Part shown: positions 31,674 to 40,655 of the stretch, in pieces
Layout of the letters: each line of letters begins with the position of its first letter
How positions within the stretch are numbered: the first letter of the stretch is position 1
Assembly (NCBI RefSeq): GCF_047372505.1
Contig: NZ_JBKBEU010000001.1
Location: 930,001-994,000 of the forward strand
DNA length: 64,000 nt
Origin: Phaeobacter cretensis
GTDB lineage: Bacteria > Pseudomonadota > Alphaproteobacteria > Rhodobacterales > Rhodobacteraceae
Direction: 5' to 3'
Notes under the pieces: generated by a model
Database searches by the model: none
Told to the model about the DNA's origin: nothing
Seen by the model: the letters and a program-made list of their open reading frames with translations, nothing else
Made by a program: the position numbers and the translations under genes

Positions 31674-32705
31674 ATGTCAGACTCCGCCCTGTTTGCCCCT
31701 TCTCATCGCAGCTTTGTCGATAAGCGGCTGGTTTGGTTGGCCGCCTCCCTGTTGGCGCTCGCTTTTTTATCCACCGCTGCACTGCGCCTTGGTGCGCGTG
31801 TCACTGATTGGACCGTAATCTGGGCGGCGCTCTCGGCCTATGACCCGATCAATGCAGATCACATCGTCATCCAGACCATGCGGCTGCCTCGTCTGCTGGG
31901 GTCGCTGTTAGCTGGTGCCGCACTCGGCATTTCTGGCGCATTGATACAAGCCATGACCCGCAACCCTTTGGCCGATCCAGGCCTGCTGGGGATCAATGGT
32001 GGTGCCGCTCTTGGGGTTGTCCTCTCCATTATTGTCTTCGAGATCACCGATACCGCAGGGTTCATCTGGGTTGCCCTAGGTGGAGGCTTAATCGCGTCAG
32101 TTCTGGTCTTCCTGCTGGGCGGCGGCAGTCAAGCCAACCCGTTGCGGCTCATCCTCGCAGGTGCTGCAGTCAGTGCGTTGTTTTTGGCCCTGACGCGTGC
32201 CCTGCTGTTGGTCAGCCGTCAGGCGCTGGATGTCTATCGTTTCTGGGTGCTGGGTGGGTTTGATGGCATTTTGACACCAACCATCTATGCGCTGATCCCG
32301 TTTCTCACACTTGGCAGCCTACTTGCGATCGCTGCAGCATTTGGACTTAACGCGCTGATGCTGGGCGAAGACAGTGCAAAGGGCCTGGGCATACGCACCG
32401 GACTGACCAGACTGACCGCCGGCGCGGCCATCGTCCTATTGTGCGGCGCGACAGTGGCCATGGCCGGGCCGATTGCCTTTGCCGGGCTGATCGTGCCGCA
32501 TTTCGCCCGCTGGGTATCTGGACCGACAATTGGCTGGACCTTGGCCTTCTCCGCCGTCTTTGGCGCAATGCTCCTGACCAGCGCCGATCTACTCGGTCGG
32601 TTGCCTCTCTTTGGCGGCAATATGCAGGCAGGTGTCATGACCGCCCTGATCGGAGGGCCAGTATTGATCTGGCTCGTGCGTCGCAACGGAGTGCGAAAGC
32701 TATGA
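31674..32705 (+). CDS. FecCD-type ABC permease, first subunit
   Basis: 343 aa from ATG 31674, one base after the preceding stop. About ten membrane segments. Family motifs: the RLPRLLGSLLAGAALGISGALIQAMTRNPLADPGLLGINGGAALG block at about 65-110 and the cytoplasmic loop DSAKGLGIRTGLTRL near 228, with the GPIAFAGLIVPHFARW segment that meets the ATPase. Carries iron-siderophore across the inner membrane with the next gene product. Confidence 0.9.
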   Translation: MSDSALFAPSHRSFVDKRLVWLAASLLALAFLSTAALRLGARVTDWTVIWAALSAYDPINADHIVIQTMRLPRLLGSLLAGAALGISGALIQAMTRNPLADPGLLGINGGAALGVVLSIIVFEITDTAGFIWVALGGGLIASVLVFLLGGGSQANPLRLILAGAAVSALFLALTRALLLVSRQALDVYRFWVLGGFDGILTPTIYALIPFLTLGSLLAIAAAFGLNALMLGEDSAKGLGIRTGLTRLTAGAAIVLLCGATVAMAGPIAFAGLIVPHFARWVSGPTIGWTLAFSAVFGAMLLTSADLLGRLPLFGGNMQAGVMTALIGGPVLIWLVRRNGVRKL

Positions 32706-33718
32706 TTTGGACCCTGCGCCTCTCAAAACTGTCCTTGCAGATCTCGCGCCACGCCACTGTGATTGCTGCGTTTTTGTTGATCGTTTTATTCGCCGCAACA
32801 TCTCTCGCCCTGATGCTAGGCAGCTACCCCTTGAACACTGCTGCAATGCTTGAGGTGTTTAGCGGCGGCGGCACCGCAATCCAGCAGATGATCCTAATGG
32901 ATCACCGACTGACGCGTATCCTCACTGCACTCGGAGCAGGCGCCGCCTTTGGTCTCTCTGGCGCAATGTTTCAGACCATGATGCGCAATCCGCTCGCTTC
33001 GCCAGATGTCATTGGCTTCAATGCCGGGGCCAGCTGCGGCGCGCTCACTGCAATGATGCTCACTGGAGGCATGGTTCTGCCGGGTGCCATCGCTGGGGCA
33101 ATGCTGAGCGCCGCCGCCGTGACCCTGCTGGCGTGGAAAGATGGCCTTCCCCCCTACCGCCTGATCCTGACCGGCGTTGGCGCAAGCCTCGCGCTTACTG
33201 CGGTAGGTGACCTGCTGATCAGCCGCATGGATACGCAGACGGCTTCGGACATGGCAAAATGGTTGATAGGTACTCTGAACGCGCGCGACTGGAGCAATGT
33301 CGCGCTGATCTGGTGCGGATTGGCCCTGCTGGCGCCCATGGTTGTCTGGCTACAGTTCCCACTGAGCCGACTGGGAATGAAGGATGATATTGCAACCGGA
33401 CTGGGAATGGCGCTTTCGCCTCTTAGACTTGCCATCACCAGCGTCGCTATCCTGCTGGCTGCACTTGCGGTCAGCACCGCAGGCCCGCTGCCTTTTGTGG
33501 CCTTTGCCGCCGGCCCGATCGCCCGCCGTCTGATCCCCAATGGCAAACCTGTGCTGCTCGCCTCTGCTGCCTCAGGCAGCCTGATCACGCTGCTTGCAGA
33601 TACCGCTGCCCGCGCCGTGCCGCTGATTCAGCTCCCTGCCGGAGTGTTCACCGCGCTGATCGGTGCCCCGGTGTTGATCTGGCTCTTACTGGCCCAATTC
33701 AAAAAAGGAGCCTTGTGA
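32702..33718 (+). CDS. FecCD-type ABC permease, second subunit
   Basis: 338 aa from ATG 32702, overlapping the preceding stop by four bases (ATGA), so translation is coupled. Multiple membrane segments; motifs RLTRILTALGAGAAFGLSGAMFQTMMRNPLASPDVIGFNAGAS at about 75-115 and AGPLPFVAFAAGPIARRLIP near 265. It pairs with the first permease as the heterodimeric channel. Confidence 0.9.
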   Translation: MIWTLRLSKLSLQISRHATVIAAFLLIVLFAATSLALMLGSYPLNTAAMLEVFSGGGTAIQQMILMDHRLTRILTALGAGAAFGLSGAMFQTMMRNPLASPDVIGFNAGASCGALTAMMLTGGMVLPGAIAGAMLSAAAVTLLAWKDGLPPYRLILTGVGASLALTAVGDLLISRMDTQTASDMAKWLIGTLNARDWSNVALIWCGLALLAPMVVWLQFPLSRLGMKDDIATGLGMALSPLRLAITSVAILLAALAVSTAGPLPFVAFAAGPIARRLIPNGKPVLLASAASGSLITLLADTAARAVPLIQLPAGVFTALIGAPVLIWLLLAQFKKGAL

Positions 33719-34500
33719 TGGCTGCCAACGCACGTCTTCGCGCCGACGATCTTTCGGTTTCATACACCCGTAAACCGGTTCTCAACGGACTGTCAGCAGG
33801 CATCCCTGACGGAGAATTGACCGTAATTGTCGGGCCGAATGCCTGTGGCAAATCCACTCTGCTGCGCGCATTGGCCAGGCTTCAAGCGGCAGGCAGCGGG
33901 CAGGTCCTTCTTGACGGGAAAGCCATCCACCGGCAGAGCAGCCGCTCAGTTGCGCAACGCCTTGCGATCCTGCCCCAGACCCCAACCGCACCCGAAGGGC
34001 TGACCGTACGCGATCTGGCAACCCGAGGCCGCACACCGCATCAGTCACCCCTGCGCCAATGGTCAAAAGAGGATGCTGCTGCTGTTACGCGCGCGCTGGA
34101 TCTAACCCACATGGCCGCCAATGCAGATCGCCCGCTAGAAGCGCTATCCGGCGGACAACGGCAACGTGCATGGATTGCCATGGCAATGGCACAAGATACC
34201 GATATCCTACTGCTGGATGAGCCGACAACGTACCTTGATCTACCGCATCAGATTGAACTGCTGAGACTGGTGCAGCAACTCAACCGTGAAACCGGCCGCA
34301 CCGTCGTCATGGTGCTGCATGACATCAACCTGGCTGCCCGCTTTGCCAGCCATATGATCGCATTAAAAGGGGGCCAGGTTTTCTGCGAGGGCCCTCCATC
34401 AGGCGTCATAACAGAATCAGTCATGCAATCCGTTTTTGCCCTGCCCTGCCGGATCATTCCCGATCCCGTTCACGGCACTCCGCATGTCATCCCCGAGTGA
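33718..34500 (+). CDS. iron-siderophore ABC transporter ATPase (FecE/FepC type)
   Basis: 260 aa from ATG 33718, overlapping the permease stop (TGATG); AAAAGGAG lies eight bases upstream. A single ATP-binding domain with Walker A GPNACGKST at about 38-46, signature LSGGQRQRAWIAMAMAQ, Walker B ILLLDEPTTYLD and switch His in VLHDINLAARF. It powers the FecCD-type permease pair. Confidence 0.93.
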   Translation: MAANARLRADDLSVSYTRKPVLNGLSAGIPDGELTVIVGPNACGKSTLLRALARLQAAGSGQVLLDGKAIHRQSSRSVAQRLAILPQTPTAPEGLTVRDLATRGRTPHQSPLRQWSKEDAAAVTRALDLTHMAANADRPLEALSGGQRQRAWIAMAMAQDTDILLLDEPTTYLDLPHQIELLRLVQQLNRETGRTVVMVLHDINLAARFASHMIALKGGQVFCEGPPSGVITESVMQSVFALPCRIIPDPVHGTPHVIPE

Positions 34501-34511
34501 GTGAGACCGCC

Positions 34512-35564
34512 ATGACCCTGAACCCCTCCTTCCCTCTGCAGGCAACCGCTGCCGTCACCGATCTGCCTTTTGAAATGATCCGGCAGCCCATTGTCATCAT
34601 GGCGAAAGAGCATGAGCTCCTCGTTGTAGAAGACACCGCCACAGCCGTGACGGTAGAAGTACCCAGCTTTGGCCACTACCATTTCACCGCACAGGAAGTT
34701 GGCATTGAGATCCGTGTCTCTGCCGCATTGCCCGACCGGCTGCATATGCTGAAGGACGGTCTTTGTGACCATCTTGAAGATCTGCACCCCGGTATCGCTG
34801 ATGTCTTGCGCTGGTCCGATATGGCTACCGTCGGGGCGCTGCCACCAAATGTCCATTTCACGACAGTGCAGTCGATCACTCCTATTGGCACTACCTTCTT
34901 GCGGGTTCAAATCAAAACCGAGGACCTCTGGAGTTTTCAGGACGATGCCATCCACTTCCGCCTGCTGCTGCCACCAGTGGATTGTACGGATCCCGACTGG
35001 CCCACGATTTCTGAGACCGGCAGCACCGTTTGGCCCAAAGGCGAGAAAGCACTGCACCGCCCGGTCTACACTACCCGGCAGATCGACCATACGGCCGGAT
35101 TAATGGAGTTCGACATATTCCTGCACGACGGAGGCCGCGCAACCAACTGGGTACAACAGGCCAATCCAGGCGATCGTTTGGTCATTGCCGGTCCCGGCGG
35201 TGGCGGTATTCCTGAAACTTCGCAGATCCTAGTCTATGCCGATGAAACCGCCCTGCCTGCCGCTGCCCGCATTCTGGAATCCTTGCCTAAGAACAGCAGG
35301 GGACAGGCAGTCTTGCTCAGCGATACGGGCGTGAATTGCGGATACCCGATCAAGGCACCTGCTGGCATCACTGTCACATGGCTACAGCGAGATGCTGCTT
35401 CCAGCCTAACCGATCTTGCCCTGACTGCGCGTTCCGAATGCCCCGACCACTTTCTTTGGTTTGCTTGCGAAAAAGCCGACGTACAACGCCTGCGCGAAGC
35501 AATAAAACATGACAAACCCGCCCCCGGACAAAGCTACATTGCCGCCTATTGGAGCCAATCATGA
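34512..35564 (+). CDS. siderophore-interacting protein (ferric-siderophore reductase) with N-terminal DUF2218
   Basis: 350 aa from ATG 34512; an upstream GTG at 34497 overlaps the ATPase stop and is an alternative start. The first 90 residues match DUF2218. The remainder is the SIP/ViuB type: FAD-binding barrel with RPVYTTRQID and DIFLHDGGRATNWVQQANPGD, then an NAD(P)H-binding domain starting VIAGPGGGG and YADETALPAAARIL. The family reduces Fe(III) in the siderophore after import, releasing iron in the cytoplasm. It follows the ATPase gene directly, which fits the role. Confidence 0.85.
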   Translation: MTLNPSFPLQATAAVTDLPFEMIRQPIVIMAKEHELLVVEDTATAVTVEVPSFGHYHFTAQEVGIEIRVSAALPDRLHMLKDGLCDHLEDLHPGIADVLRWSDMATVGALPPNVHFTTVQSITPIGTTFLRVQIKTEDLWSFQDDAIHFRLLLPPVDCTDPDWPTISETGSTVWPKGEKALHRPVYTTRQIDHTAGLMEFDIFLHDGGRATNWVQQANPGDRLVIAGPGGGGIPETSQILVYADETALPAAARILESLPKNSRGQAVLLSDTGVNCGYPIKAPAGITVTWLQRDAASSLTDLALTARSECPDHFLWFACEKADVQRLREAIKHDKPAPGQSYIAAYWSQS

Positions 35565-36586
35565 AGCCCCTTAGACCAGCAGCGCTTGCTGCGCTGATGC
35601 TTACCCCATCTATCGTGGCAGCACAGGACACGCCGGTCGCTTCCACACCACCTGTCCCGCAGATTGCCACCGAAGCCGCACCATCCATGGAACCGCAGGC
35701 CCCTGCTACCCCCGTCACCCCATCCAGTCTGGACACACCCGCAAGCGCTTTACCAGTCGTGCCAGAAGCGTCGGCAGCGTCTCCACAGACAATCGATACA
35801 GAAACAGTAGACGCCGATCCCGAGACGGCCAAAGCCGATCCAGTGATCGATCCACAGGCTGTTGTTGCTGCGACGACGTCGATACCGATGCCCGCTGAAC
35901 CTCTCTTTCGGCAGGAGGCTTTGACAAAATCCGCCAGCGACGCATCGCAGCAGGCGCTGAAATTCTTGCGCGAAGGTGGCCCGTCTATCTGGGCCATCGC
36001 GGGGCTGTCGGTGATCACACTGGCCCTGATCCTATGGAAGGTCTGGCGGTTGGCACTGATTGGTGCCTGGGCACGTGGCAAAGCAGGTCGCGCGGTTTCC
36101 ACCTTTGAACGCGGTGAAGCCACCGTCGCACGCGAAATCGTCCGGGGCCGCAGAGGCATTCGTTCCAAAGTGGTTGCGACCACCCTTGCCGCAGTCGAAA
36201 CTCTGCCCGAAGATCGCGCCCGCGAAGAAACCGCGCGGGTGGCAAAGCTGCATTTGGCCAGCGCCGGAAGCGGCCTTGGAGCGTTGGAATTAATCGCCAC
36301 AATTGCCCCCCTATTGGGTCTTCTAGGCACCGTTTTAGGCATGATCGCGGCGTTTCAGGCGTTGCAGGCAGCCGGTTCCAAAGCCGACCCCGCTCTTCTG
36401 GCCGGTGGCATCTGGGAAGCCCTGCTGACAACCGCTGCAGGCATGGCTGTAGCGATCCCAGCCTCCGCTGCACTCACTTGGTTTGAAGCCGTAATCGGCC
36501 GCATTCGCCGCGACATCGAGGACAACGCCACTCGCATCTTTGTCGCCCATGTACCACAGCAAACGCTAACATTAGCTGCCGAATAA
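35561..36586 (+). CDS. exbB: ExbB/TolQ-family proton channel protein with extended N-terminus
   Basis: 341 aa from ATG 35561, overlapping the preceding stop by four bases. A signal-like start (ALAALMLTPSIVAAQ) is followed by about 110 residues rich in Pro, Ala, Thr and Val, which are periplasmic. The first transmembrane segment (IWAIAGLSVITLALILW) is at about 141-157, then the cytoplasmic domain, then two more segments in IATIAPLLGLLGTVLGMIAAF (about 246) and LTTAAGMAVAIPASAAL (about 288). The ExbB domain itself is normal. With the ExbD genes it forms the motor that energises TonB. Confidence 0.88.
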   Translation: MKPLRPAALAALMLTPSIVAAQDTPVASTPPVPQIATEAAPSMEPQAPATPVTPSSLDTPASALPVVPEASAASPQTIDTETVDADPETAKADPVIDPQAVVAATTSIPMPAEPLFRQEALTKSASDASQQALKFLREGGPSIWAIAGLSVITLALILWKVWRLALIGAWARGKAGRAVSTFERGEATVAREIVRGRRGIRSKVVATTLAAVETLPEDRAREETARVAKLHLASAGSGLGALELIATIAPLLGLLGTVLGMIAAFQALQAAGSKADPALLAGGIWEALLTTAAGMAVAIPASAALTWFEAVIGRIRRDIEDNATRIFVAHVPQQTLTLAAE

Positions 36587-36590
36587 CGTC

Positions 36591-36968
36591 ATGGAGTTCA
36601 CGCAGGCTCTGAAACCCCGGCGCAAACCCAGCCTGACACCCATGATCGACGTGGTGTTTCTGTTGCTGGTGTTTTTCATGCTGGCGTCGCGATTTGGCAC
36701 CGACGCGGTACTTGACCTGCCGCTTGCCGGTCAGGGAGGGGCTTACACGGGACCGCCCAGACTGATCGGCATTGGCGCGGATAATCTAGACCTAAACGGC
36801 CAACCAGTGGCCGACAGCAACCTAGCAGAAGCGTTGGCGACTCTTATGGAAAAACCGTCTGACATGCTGGTGCTACGCGGCCGGGATCAGGCCAATTTGC
36901 AACGCATCGCCGATGTGACTGCACGTCTGCGGCAGGCCGGATTCACCAATTTCGTTCTGGTGGAATAA
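36591..36968 (+). CDS. exbD: ExbD-family protein, first copy
   Basis: 125 aa. A single transmembrane helix (MIDVVFLLLVFFMLASRF, about 18-35) starts with the conserved Asp that carries protons in the motor, followed by a periplasmic domain ending near VTARLRQAGFTNFVLVE. It lies five bases after the exbB gene and nine before the second copy. Confidence 0.88.
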   Translation: MEFTQALKPRRKPSLTPMIDVVFLLLVFFMLASRFGTDAVLDLPLAGQGGAYTGPPRLIGIGADNLDLNGQPVADSNLAEALATLMEKPSDMLVLRGRDQANLQRIADVTARLRQAGFTNFVLVE

Positions 36969-36977
36969 GGACGCAGT

Positions 36978-37373
36978 ATGGACCTCACCGATCCACCCCG
37001 CCGCCCTCGCGGCGAATCCATTGTTCCGATGATCAATGTCGTATTCCTGCTACTGATCTTCTTCCTGATGACCTCTCGTTTGGCCCAGCCAGAACCGTTC
37101 GAAGTGATCCCGCCCGAAGCTGGGCTGGACGCCGAGGCTAAATCCGATGCGCTGCTCTACATAGATGCCGAAGGGCGGATGCATTTTGACGGCAACGAAG
37201 GCCCAGCCGCGCTAGCCGCGTTGGCCGCCGCAGCCCGTGCAGATGGCACAGCCGATGGTACTGTCCAGTTGCGCGCGGACGCCAGACTACACGCCACAAA
37301 ACTGGCCAAGATCCTGCGCCAGTTGGCGGCGGCGGGTCTCAGCCACGCAGAATTGGTGGTACGCGCGCAATGA
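36978..37373 (+). CDS. ExbD-family protein, second copy
   Basis: 131 aa. One transmembrane helix (MINVVFLLLIFFLMTSRL, about 16-33). The position of the proton-carrying Asp (MIDVVF in the first copy) is Asn here (MINVVF), so this copy probably cannot carry protons through that residue and may act together with the first in a mixed ExbD dimer. The periplasmic domain ends in AKILRQLAAAGLSHAELVV. It overlaps tonB by four bases. Confidence 0.85.
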   Translation: MDLTDPPRRPRGESIVPMINVVFLLLIFFLMTSRLAQPEPFEVIPPEAGLDAEAKSDALLYIDAEGRMHFDGNEGPAALAALAAAARADGTADGTVQLRADARLHATKLAKILRQLAAAGLSHAELVVRAQ

Positions 37374-38212
37374 AACATACAGCGGAACTTACCGTCTTTG
37401 CCGGGATCGCCATAGTGATTCACGTGGCACTCTTCGCCACGGGTCCCAGGTCCGGTGCCCAATCCAGCGGCGCAGGCGGCGATGCCATTGTTTCGGTTCA
37501 GGCCGCCAGCGCCACGGTTGCAGACATGGTCGAGACTTGGGAGCGAACACCACAAACACAACCTGAAATCAACAGCGATCTGATCCAACCGCAAGCGGCG
37601 ACCACGGCCCCTGAAGTGCCCCAGTTTGAGCTGGCACAAGCGCCGAAAGCCGCGCGTCAGATCGCCCTTGTCAAACCCGCTCCGGCTGACACGCTGGCGT
37701 TGGACACGACCACCGCGCCGCCCCCGCCGCCACCGATCACGGAACCCGACCCACAACCCGTCTCCAAACCCCGTCCACGGCCCAAACCGGATCCGAAACC
37801 GCAAAATGCCCGCAAAGCAGCGCAGACATCGGCTGGCCGCAACGAACAGCGCGCTGCAGGATCAGGCGGTGGATCGCAGTCAGGTCAGGCCAGTAGCGCA
37901 GCCGCCTCGACCGCTCAGGCCGGACAGCAGGCCAAACTAAAAACGGTGTGGGGAGCAAAAATCCGATCCCGTGTCGAACGCCGCAAACGCTACCCATCCG
38001 GCACTAACGGTCACGGTCGTGTTGTGGTACGAATTACCGTCGCCCGCAGTGGTCAATTGGTCAGCTACCGGCTTGCTAAGTCCTCGGGCAATGCTGCCTT
38101 GGATCAGGCTGCGCTCAAGGCAGTGGCACGAGCGCGTAAATTCCCTGCGGCTCCCAAGAAGCTGTCGATCAATCAGTTGACCTTTAATTTGCCAATTTAC
38201 TTCTCGAAATAA
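37370..38212 (+). CDS. tonB: TonB energy transducer
   Basis: 280 aa from ATG 37370. An N-terminal membrane anchor (ELTVFAGIAIVIHVALFATG) is followed by a long Pro-rich spacer with PPPPPP and a Pro-Lys/Arg-Pro run (KPRPRPKPDPKP) and a Gly/Ser/Gln-rich stretch. The C-terminal TonB domain (about 192-280) includes YPSGTNGHGRVVVRITVARSG and ALKAVARARKFPA. It reaches across the periplasm to open the receptor encoded opposite. Last gene of the operon. Confidence 0.9.
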   Translation: MKHTAELTVFAGIAIVIHVALFATGPRSGAQSSGAGGDAIVSVQAASATVADMVETWERTPQTQPEINSDLIQPQAATTAPEVPQFELAQAPKAARQIALVKPAPADTLALDTTTAPPPPPPITEPDPQPVSKPRPRPKPDPKPQNARKAAQTSAGRNEQRAAGSGGGSQSGQASSAAASTAQAGQQAKLKTVWGAKIRSRVERRKRYPSGTNGHGRVVVRITVARSGQLVSYRLAKSSGNAALDQAALKAVARARKFPAAPKKLSINQLTFNLPIYFSK

Positions 38213-38241
38213 TCAGTCGGCACGGCACGTCTGGCACAAAC

Positions 38242-38280
38242 AAACAACAGCGCCTCCGAAGCTCGCAGGCGCTGTTGTTT
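38242..38280. terminator. bidirectional terminator between tonB and the receptor gene
   Basis: A perfect 14-bp stem: AAACAACAGCGCCT at 38242-38255 with AGGCGCTGTTGTTT at 38267-38280. A-rich and T-rich sides serve both converging transcripts. Confidence 0.85.
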
Positions 38281-38303
38281 AGTTCAGGAACCTCTGAAAC
38301 AGT

Positions 38304-40403
38304 TCAGAATTTCGAGGTTAGCGTGAGGGCAATATTGCGACCATCACCAAAATAACAGGAACCGCCCTGACAGGTGGTGACATAACGTTCATCGGTCAGG
38401 TTCTGCACATTCAGTGACACCAGCCAATTGTCCTGTCCGTAAGACACTGCCGCATCATAAAGGGTATAGGATGGTGTCAGATAGGTGCCAGCACCACCCC
38501 AAGCCTCGCCATTGTAGCGAACGCCTCCGCCGAATTTCCATCCCTGCAACGCGCCTACTTCTGGAGCATAATTCACCCAGATCGACGCCGCATTCTTAGG
38601 CACCTGGGCGATATAATCTCCGTCAGCATCTTCGCTATCGAGATAGGTATAAGCAGCATCAACCGTCAGATCACCAAAGCGGTGGAACAGTTCCAGTTCC
38701 AGTCCTTTGGCCGAAGCAGCCCCAGTCTGAACCTGAAAGCCCGGATTGTTAGGATCTGCCTGTGTCATGTTGGATTTAGTCAGATCGAACACTGCAGCGG
38801 TCAACAGTGTGTCGCTGCCAGGTGGCTGGTATTTAACACCAACTTCATACTGCTCGCCTCGGGTTGGCTCAAACGCCTTGCCGTTGACATCAGCGCCAAT
38901 AGCATCCTGCCGGAAGCTTTCAGCATAGCTGAAGTAAGGCGCTACGCCGTTGCCAAAGCGATACATTACCGCCGCATTGCCAGTCCATTCGCTGTCACTG
39001 GCCGAAACACTGGTCGCACCAAAGCTGCCATTGCTGGGCCCGCTTTCAATATTGCCGTAGCGCAGACCGAAATCGATAAACAACCGGTCATCATAGGACG
39101 CACGCTGCTGCACATAGGCGCCTGTTTCAGTAATCGAGGTACCCGGCGTATCGGCAACATTGATGGTCGGATAACCGGCATAGACTAGGTTGAATGGGTC
39201 AATCGGCCCAACCTGCGCACCGTAGCCGGTATCGCTGTCGTAGTAGCCTCGGCTATAGCTCGCCCCGACAATGGTGCGCATGTCAAACCCACCAAGCACG
39301 TATTCCGCTGTACCGTAAGTATCGACTGCCCAGGTCTTCAGCGTGTTCTTTGCGCGGTAGAACGTGCGGTTGATGGTGCCATCTGCATTGTATCGACCGG
39401 ACCCGAAATTGTCGAACGCCCACCAGGCATGTTTATACTCGCCCTCACCCTCGAGGTAGCGGGCACTGGCGTTCATGCTCCATACATCGTTAAAGCGATG
39501 TTTGAACATTGCGGTGATCGCGCGCTGTTCTGTGTCAAACTTGTCGAACCCCGGTTCGCCAACAAATGTGCTGTTGGGCAGATAGTCCCCGTTGCCCAGC
39601 CCCGTCGCAGGTAACAGCGTGCCATAGATTGACGCAAACTGGATAAGCGGGCTTCCGTTGTTCTTTTGGTAGTTGGCCAGAATGGTCAGCTCGGTATCTT
39701 CGCTGGGGCGCCAAGTGATCGAAGGGGCCAACGCGATGGCGTCATCACGTGAATGGTCAACTTGGGTTTCCGCATCGCGCAGAAGACCAACGAAGCGATA
39801 GCGTAGGGTGCCGCTTGGGTTCAGATCACCACTGACGTCCACGGCCGCCTGCTTGCGATCATGGGATCCAACCTGCAACTGGAACAGGTTGTCGGCGTCC
39901 TGAGCAGCGGTTTTAGAGGTCGTGTTGACCACGCCCCCGACGGCCCCGCTGCCATAGATACCGGAAGCCGGACCTTTCAACACCTCGACACTATTCAGAA
40001 GGAAGGGTTCCGGCTTGGTATCATTGTAAAACCCATAGCGCGCGGGCAGGCCATCGTGCAGCGTGTTCGCATCAAAACCACGCACAAGATACCAGTTCGA
40101 GCGATTGTCCAGCCCCCATTGGCCACCGACCACACCAGCTGAAAATTGCAGAGCTTGCTCCACATTCTGTGCGCCACGCTCAGCCAGCTGTTGTGCGGTC
40201 ACCACTGTGACCGAGCGAGGCGTCTTGGCGATCGCATCGCCTGTCTTGGCCACAGTCCCGGTATCCAGCGAAACGCTTTTACCAAAAAAGGCGTCGCCAC
40301 CTGGTTGGGTTACGTCGATTTGTTCAAGTTCGACAACTTGGGCCATGGCCGGCATTGAGGCCAGCAGGGCAAAAGTTGACACAGCAGTACGTCGCAGAAT
40401 CAT
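38304..40403 (-). CDS. TonB-dependent siderophore receptor
   Basis: 699 aa from ATG 40403 with GGAG upstream. Signal peptide ILRRTAVSTFALLASMPAMAQ. A plug domain (TPRSVTVVTAQQLAERGAQN, about 45-170) includes NRSNWYLVRGFDAN. The 22-strand barrel follows, with NLTDERYVTTC and the C-terminal aromatic residue F in LTSKF needed for outer-membrane insertion. TonB box near residue 25-35 (VELEQIDVTQ). It imports the ferric siderophore whose inner-membrane system is encoded convergently. The ligand is not deducible; overall form is that of hydroxamate/catecholate receptors such as FhuA/FhuE-like proteins. Confidence 0.9.
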   Translation of the reverse strand: MILRRTAVSTFALLASMPAMAQVVELEQIDVTQPGGDAFFGKSVSLDTGTVAKTGDAIAKTPRSVTVVTAQQLAERGAQNVEQALQFSAGVVGGQWGLDNRSNWYLVRGFDANTLHDGLPARYGFYNDTKPEPFLLNSVEVLKGPASGIYGSGAVGGVVNTTSKTAAQDADNLFQLQVGSHDRKQAAVDVSGDLNPSGTLRYRFVGLLRDAETQVDHSRDDAIALAPSITWRPSEDTELTILANYQKNNGSPLIQFASIYGTLLPATGLGNGDYLPNSTFVGEPGFDKFDTEQRAITAMFKHRFNDVWSMNASARYLEGEGEYKHAWWAFDNFGSGRYNADGTINRTFYRAKNTLKTWAVDTYGTAEYVLGGFDMRTIVGASYSRGYYDSDTGYGAQVGPIDPFNLVYAGYPTINVADTPGTSITETGAYVQQRASYDDRLFIDFGLRYGNIESGPSNGSFGATSVSASDSEWTGNAAVMYRFGNGVAPYFSYAESFRQDAIGADVNGKAFEPTRGEQYEVGVKYQPPGSDTLLTAAVFDLTKSNMTQADPNNPGFQVQTGAASAKGLELELFHRFGDLTVDAAYTYLDSEDADGDYIAQVPKNAASIWVNYAPEVGALQGWKFGGGVRYNGEAWGGAGTYLTPSYTLYDAAVSYGQDNWLVSLNVQNLTDERYVTTCQGGSCYFGDGRNIALTLTSKF

Positions 40404-40655
40404 GTCCCGTCTCCGCTTGTTTTGCGGTTGATTTTCTGCCTGACTTTTCGCTGGGTCGCAGACGGGTAGCGACACCAAGCCTTGGAGGCAAGGGGGGAGG
40501 CCCTGCTTGCCGACAAAACGATCCGAGAGTCGAAAAAATGACGCTAATGTTGCCCTCCGGAACCCACTAATACCCTATAAACGTGTGAAATTCGCAACCT
40601 GCACACCCCGAAGCTATCCAGACACGTTTGTTACCAAACAACACTCAAATGGCGC

